In this document: positions 61,219 through 64,000 of the stretch, in pieces
Position numbering within the stretch: position 1 is the stretch's first letter
Layout of the letters: each line of letters opens with the position of its first letter
Program-made: the position numbers and the translations under genes
Assembly (NCBI GenBank): GCA_963773315.1
Contig: CAVZAF010000003.1
Location: 1-64,000, forward strand
DNA length: 64,000 nt
Direction of reading: 5' to 3'
From: DATKAS01 sp963773315
GTDB taxonomy: Bacteria; Actinomycetota; Acidimicrobiia; Acidimicrobiales; DATKAS01
Notes under the pieces: model-generated
What the model saw: the letters and a program-made list of their open reading frames with translations, nothing else
Told to the model about the DNA's origin: nothing
Databases searched by the model: none

Positions 61219-62229
61219 TCAGCCGCCGAGCGTGGCCACGAGGAGGGCCTTGATCGTGTGCAGCCGGTTCTCGGCCTGGTCGAACACGATGCTGGCCGGC
61301 GACTCGAACACCTCGCCCGTGACCTCGAGCCCCTCGTCATGCCGGTCGTGCTCCATCATCTCGCGGCCGACGACCGTGTTCGGGTCGTGGAACGCGGGAA
61401 GGCAGTGCATGAACTTGACCTTCGGGTTGCCGGTCTTCGCGCAGCAGCGCGGCGTTCACCTGGTACGGGCGCCAGGAGCTGCACGCGCTCGTCCCACACG
61501 TCCTTCGCCTCACCCATCGACACCCACACGTCGGTGTGGACGAAGTCGACGCCGGAGACGGCCGCGTCGACGTCGTCGGTGATCGTGATCGTCGCGCCCG
61601 GTCGCGCGCCGCGATCTCGTGCGGCGATCTCGACGACGTCGTCGGGCGGGCGCGAGTGATCGCGGGCCCGCGAGGCGCACGTCGGCACCCATCAGCGCCC
61701 CCATGACCAGCAGCGACCGTCCCATGTTGAAGCGGCAGTCGCCGACGAAGGCATACGCCAACGCGTCGTAGGGCTTCCCGCTCGCCTCGTGCATCGTGAG
61801 GAAGTCGGCCAGCATCTGGGTGGGGTGCCACTCGTCGGTGAGCCCGTTGTAGACGGGCACGCCGGCGTACTCGGCCGAGCTCCTCGACGTCGGTCTGGCT
61901 GTTGCCGCGGAACTCGATCGCGTCGTACATCCGGCCGAGCACGCGTGCCGTGTCGGCCACCGACTCCTTGTGCCCGAGCTGCGACCCCGACGGATCGAGG
62001 TAGGTGACGTGTGCGCCCTGGTCGAACGCAGGCGACCTCGAACGCCGACCGTGTGCGGGTCGACGTCTTCTCGAAGATCAGCGCGATCTCCTTGCCGTCG
62101 AGGCGCTTCGTCTCGGTGCCGGCGTACTTGGCGATCTTCAGCGCCTCCGAGAGCTGCAAGCAGGAACCGAAGCTCCTGCGGCTCGAAGTCGATCTCCTTG
62201 AGGAAGCTGCGGTTGCGCAGGTTCAGCAC
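61219..62229 (-). CDS. arcB: Ornithine carbamoyltransferase, catabolic (multiple frameshifts)
   Basis: Converts citrulline and phosphate to ornithine and carbamoyl phosphate (catabolic direction inferred from the operon). About 336 residues when rebuilt. Landmarks: NLRNRSFLKEIDFEPQELRF, the carbamoyl-phosphate motif STRTRSAFEVA, the HPTQ motif in TDEWHPTQMLADFLTMHEAS and the ornithine motif MHCLPAFHDPNT. Frameshifts lie near 62160, 62035, 61880, 61665, 61600, 61475 and 61445. The GTG at 62229 has GGAGGGCC upstream. First gene of the arc operon, divergent from the APC permease. Confidence 0.88.
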
Positions 62230-62329
62230 TCGACGGCCCTCCTTGCGCGCGTCTTGGCACGCCGGGCGGAATGTAACCCGGCCGGGTGAACAACGGGCGA
62301 CGATGCCCGGGTTGCAACAACCGTTCCCT

Positions 62330-62335
62330 TATGGT
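62330..62335 (+). promoter_or_regulatory. Leaderless-type -10 (TATGGT)
   Basis: TATGGT ends 6 nt before the GTG at 62342 and decides the permease start against a much longer open frame. Confidence 0.5.
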
Positions 62336-62341
62336 GCAGCC

Positions 62342-63661
62342 GTGTCGACGGCAGGTGGCGCGGAAGTGGCGCCAGCGACCGAACGGAGGATGCTCGGGGT
62401 TCGCCAGGCCGCGTTCATCGGCGTCGGGGCGATGGTCGGCGCGGGCATCTTCTCGCTGCTCGGAGCCGCCGGCGAGGTCGCCGGCGCCGCGGTGTGGATC
62501 TCGTTCCTGATCGCGGGTGCCGTCGCCGGACTCCAGGGGTATTCCTTCGCCAAGTTCGGTGCTCGCTACCCCTCGGCGGGCGGGATGCTCGAGTACGTGT
62601 CAAGAGGGTTCGGCGATGGTCACGTCACAGGCGTGATCGCCTGGCTGATCCTCGCCGCCAACGCCATCGTGACTGGGATGGTCGCAGTGTCGTTCGGCAG
62701 CTACGCGAGCGAAGCGGTCGCCGACGGAAGCGAGACCTGGCTGAAGGTGTTCGCCGTGTTGGTCGTGGTCGCGATGACGCTCCTCAACGTGGTGGGTTCG
62801 CGCGCGGTTGCGCGAGTGCAGACGGTCATCGTCATCGTCGTCATCGGCATCCTGTCGTTGTTCGCGGTGACGACTCTCGCCAACCTCAAGATCGACCTGC
62901 TGGCGGTGTCGGGGTATCCGTCTGTGAAGGACATCGTCTCGAGCGTCGCGTTGACGTTCTTCGCGTTCTTGGGATTCGGCGTCGTGACGTTCACCGCGAA
63001 GGACCTGAAGCACCCTTCCCGCGAGCTGCCTCGCGCGATCTACCTCGCGCTCGGCATCGCGACCGTCATCTACGTCGCCGTCTCGCTCGGGGTGTTCGGC
63101 ACGCTCACCGTGCAGGAGGTGATCGACTCCGGCGGCACCGCGCTGGCGGTTGCTGCCGAGCCCACCCTGGGCCGGGCGGGCTACTGGTTGATGACGGTCA
63201 CGGCCCTGTTCGCGACCTCGGGGGCAACGAACGCCGGCCTCTATCCGGCGGCTGGGCTGTGCGAAGACATGGCGGCGAAGCGACAGTTCCCGCCCGAGCT
63301 CGGTCGACGCGTCGCGGGACGGGCGCCGGTGGGCATCCTGGTCACTGCTGTGATCGCGATCGTCCTCGCTGTCGGCTTCGACCTGACCTCCATCGCTTCG
63401 ATCGGCAGCGCGATCGCGTTGTGCGTGTTCACGTTGATCACCGCGGCTCACCTTCGGGTGCGGCGTGAGACCGGCGCGCACGCCGCGATCCTGTTGCTCG
63501 GCATCGCGAGCACCGTGACGGTGCTGGTCACCTTCGCGTTCACCACGCTCGTCGACGAACCGGCGACCGCGGTGACCCTCGTCGCGATCCTTGTGATCAG
63601 CATCGTCATCGATCTGCTGTGGAAGCAGACACGAGACCGTCGACTCCCTGCGAGCGCGTAG
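62342..63661 (+). CDS. APC family amino acid permease
   Basis: A 439-residue membrane transporter of the amino acid-polyamine-organocation superfamily. GVGAMVGAGIFSLLGAAGEV (near 28-47) is the conserved first-helix motif with the GAGIF substrate-binding bend, and AFLGFGVVTFTAKDLKHPSR (near 210-229) is the helix 6 to 7 region. About twelve helices can be counted. Substrate is unknown. It is divergent from arcB across 112 bp, so import of arginine or a related amino acid is possible. Its sequence is free of the frameshifts seen in the arc genes. Confidence 0.9.
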   Translation: MSTAGGAEVAPATERRMLGVRQAAFIGVGAMVGAGIFSLLGAAGEVAGAAVWISFLIAGAVAGLQGYSFAKFGARYPSAGGMLEYVSRGFGDGHVTGVIAWLILAANAIVTGMVAVSFGSYASEAVADGSETWLKVFAVLVVVAMTLLNVVGSRAVARVQTVIVIVVIGILSLFAVTTLANLKIDLLAVSGYPSVKDIVSSVALTFFAFLGFGVVTFTAKDLKHPSRELPRAIYLALGIATVIYVAVSLGVFGTLTVQEVIDSGGTALAVAAEPTLGRAGYWLMTVTALFATSGATNAGLYPAAGLCEDMAAKRQFPPELGRRVAGRAPVGILVTAVIAIVLAVGFDLTSIASIGSAIALCVFTLITAAHLRVRRETGAHAAILLLGIASTVTVLVTFAFTTLVDEPATAVTLVAILVISIVIDLLWKQTRDRRLPASA

Positions 63662-63707
63662 ACCTGGGGGAATGCGCGATGACCGCAGGTCCGCGACTCG
63701 GGCCGCA

Positions 63708-63713
63708 TAGCCT
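63708..63713 (+). promoter_or_regulatory. Candidate -10 (TAGCCT) before lipoprotein gene
   Basis: TAGCCT lies 87 nt before the ATG at 63801; the gene has a strong ribosome site, so this would give a leadered transcript. Confidence 0.3.
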
Positions 63714-63800
63714 CGTTCAGAGCTGAAGAGCACCTGAAGACCGCGCAGTTGGGCCGGCCACGGTCAGCGCCCGACGCGTCCTCACACAAGGAGGAAAGTG

Positions 63801-64000
63801 ATGCGGCAAGCAGGAACGCGTGCGAAGAACTCGCGAGGTTGGATGTTCGTCCGGTGCGCGGCGATCGCGGCAGGTGTCGCAGTTGTGCTCGCGGCATGCG
63901 GCGACGACTCGGGGAGCTCGAGCGGGACGACCGCGGCTACGGCGCCGGCAGACCCTGTTGCCGCCGCACAGGCGCAGGTGACGACCGCGCAAGAGCAACC
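63801..64000 (+). CDS. Lipoprotein, N-terminal part (cut by window edge)
   Basis: The first 66 residues only. A basic N terminus (MRQAGTRAKNSRGW), a hydrophobic core and the lipobox VVLAAC (Cys near residue 33) followed by GDDSGSSSGTTAATAPA mark an exported, lipid-anchored protein with a flexible linker. A strong AAGGAGG ribosome site precedes the ATG. The start is typical of ABC-transporter binding proteins in actinobacteria, but the folded domain lies outside the window, so no function can be given. Confidence 0.75.
   Translation, partial: MRQAGTRAKNSRGWMFVRCAAIAAGVAVVLAACGDDSGSSSGTTAATAPADPVAAAQAQVTTAQEQ

Noticed and set aside
58312..61659. Several plus-strand open frames opposite the arc genes
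   Set aside because: They are complements of arcA, arcC, arcB and the transporter; the minus strand carries recognisable motifs in every segment.

Overview
This is a 64 kb window of a high-GC (roughly two-thirds G+C by eye), gene-dense bacterial chromosome. GTG starts are frequent, stop/start overlaps (ATGA or GTGA) are common, and the core gene order is typical of Actinobacteria: tlyA-nadK-recN, pyrG-NUDIX-xerD, scpA-scpB-rluB-like-aroH-tyrA-aroA-cmk-plsC, and der. A DUF222/13E12 HNH gene, a SARP/BTAD regulator, KorAB and a DUF1015 protein fit an actinobacterium, possibly of the Acidimicrobiia. That placement is inference, not read directly from the sequence. No rRNA, CRISPR array, IS element or prophage was recognised.

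Layout. 0-1.2 kb: minus-strand peroxiredoxin-EthD-cupin operon behind an intrinsic terminator. 1.3-11.6 kb: GNAT, hotdog thioesterase, TPR protein, ssb-like gene, class I fructose-bisphosphate aldolase, korAB, DUF1015, alpha/beta hydrolase, HAD phosphatase, rhomboid. 11.6-22.4 kb: Lys/Ala-rich protein, tlyA, nadK, recN, Eis-like GNAT, pyrG, NUDIX, xerD, C4 zinc-finger protein, site-2 protease, HD protein, trpS. 22.4-28.6 kb: the scpAB/aromatic amino acid/cmk/plsC operon. 28.6-32.6 kb: a potABCD-type polyamine ABC transporter on the minus strand. 32.6-38.9 kb: ispH, DUF512, der, acyl-CoA carboxylase carboxyltransferase, a zinc-ribbon membrane protein and a serine hydrolase. 39-52 kb is the accessory stretch: tRNA-Pro(GGG), Tat-exported haem peroxidase, TPR-cyclase, a LuxR-HTH fusion, an HNH gene, an epimerase, a P-type ATPase fused to hemerythrin, a SARP regulator and a secreted protein. 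52-57 kb: acyl-CoA/lipid degradation genes (acyl-CoA dehydrogenase, thiolase, DUF35, enoyl-CoA hydratase). 57.3-62.2 kb: an arginine deiminase operon (arcB-arcC-arcA, a 37-residue membrane protein, a YfcC-type antiporter, a SnoaL-like gene). The end holds an APC permease and the first part of a lipoprotein.

Two regulatory patterns stand out. First, sixteen protein genes carry a TAnnnT hexamer ending 6-9 nt before the start codon, the expected layout for leaderless transcripts; several start choices below rest on it. Second, the ssb-like gene and the HNH gene share an identical 18-base upstream block followed by a TAnnnT hexamer. It resembles the mycobacterial DNA-damage (PafBC/RecA-NDp) promoter architecture.

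Sequence quality varies. Six otherwise intact genes (korA, xerD, ispH, the DUF512 gene, a secreted protein gene and an enoyl-CoA hydratase gene) each carry one short frameshift. The stretch from about 57.96 to 62.17 kb (most of the arc operon) carries many single-base frameshifts with conserved protein sequence between them. Both look more like assembly errors than pseudogenes, so the affected genes are given over their full reconstructed span.
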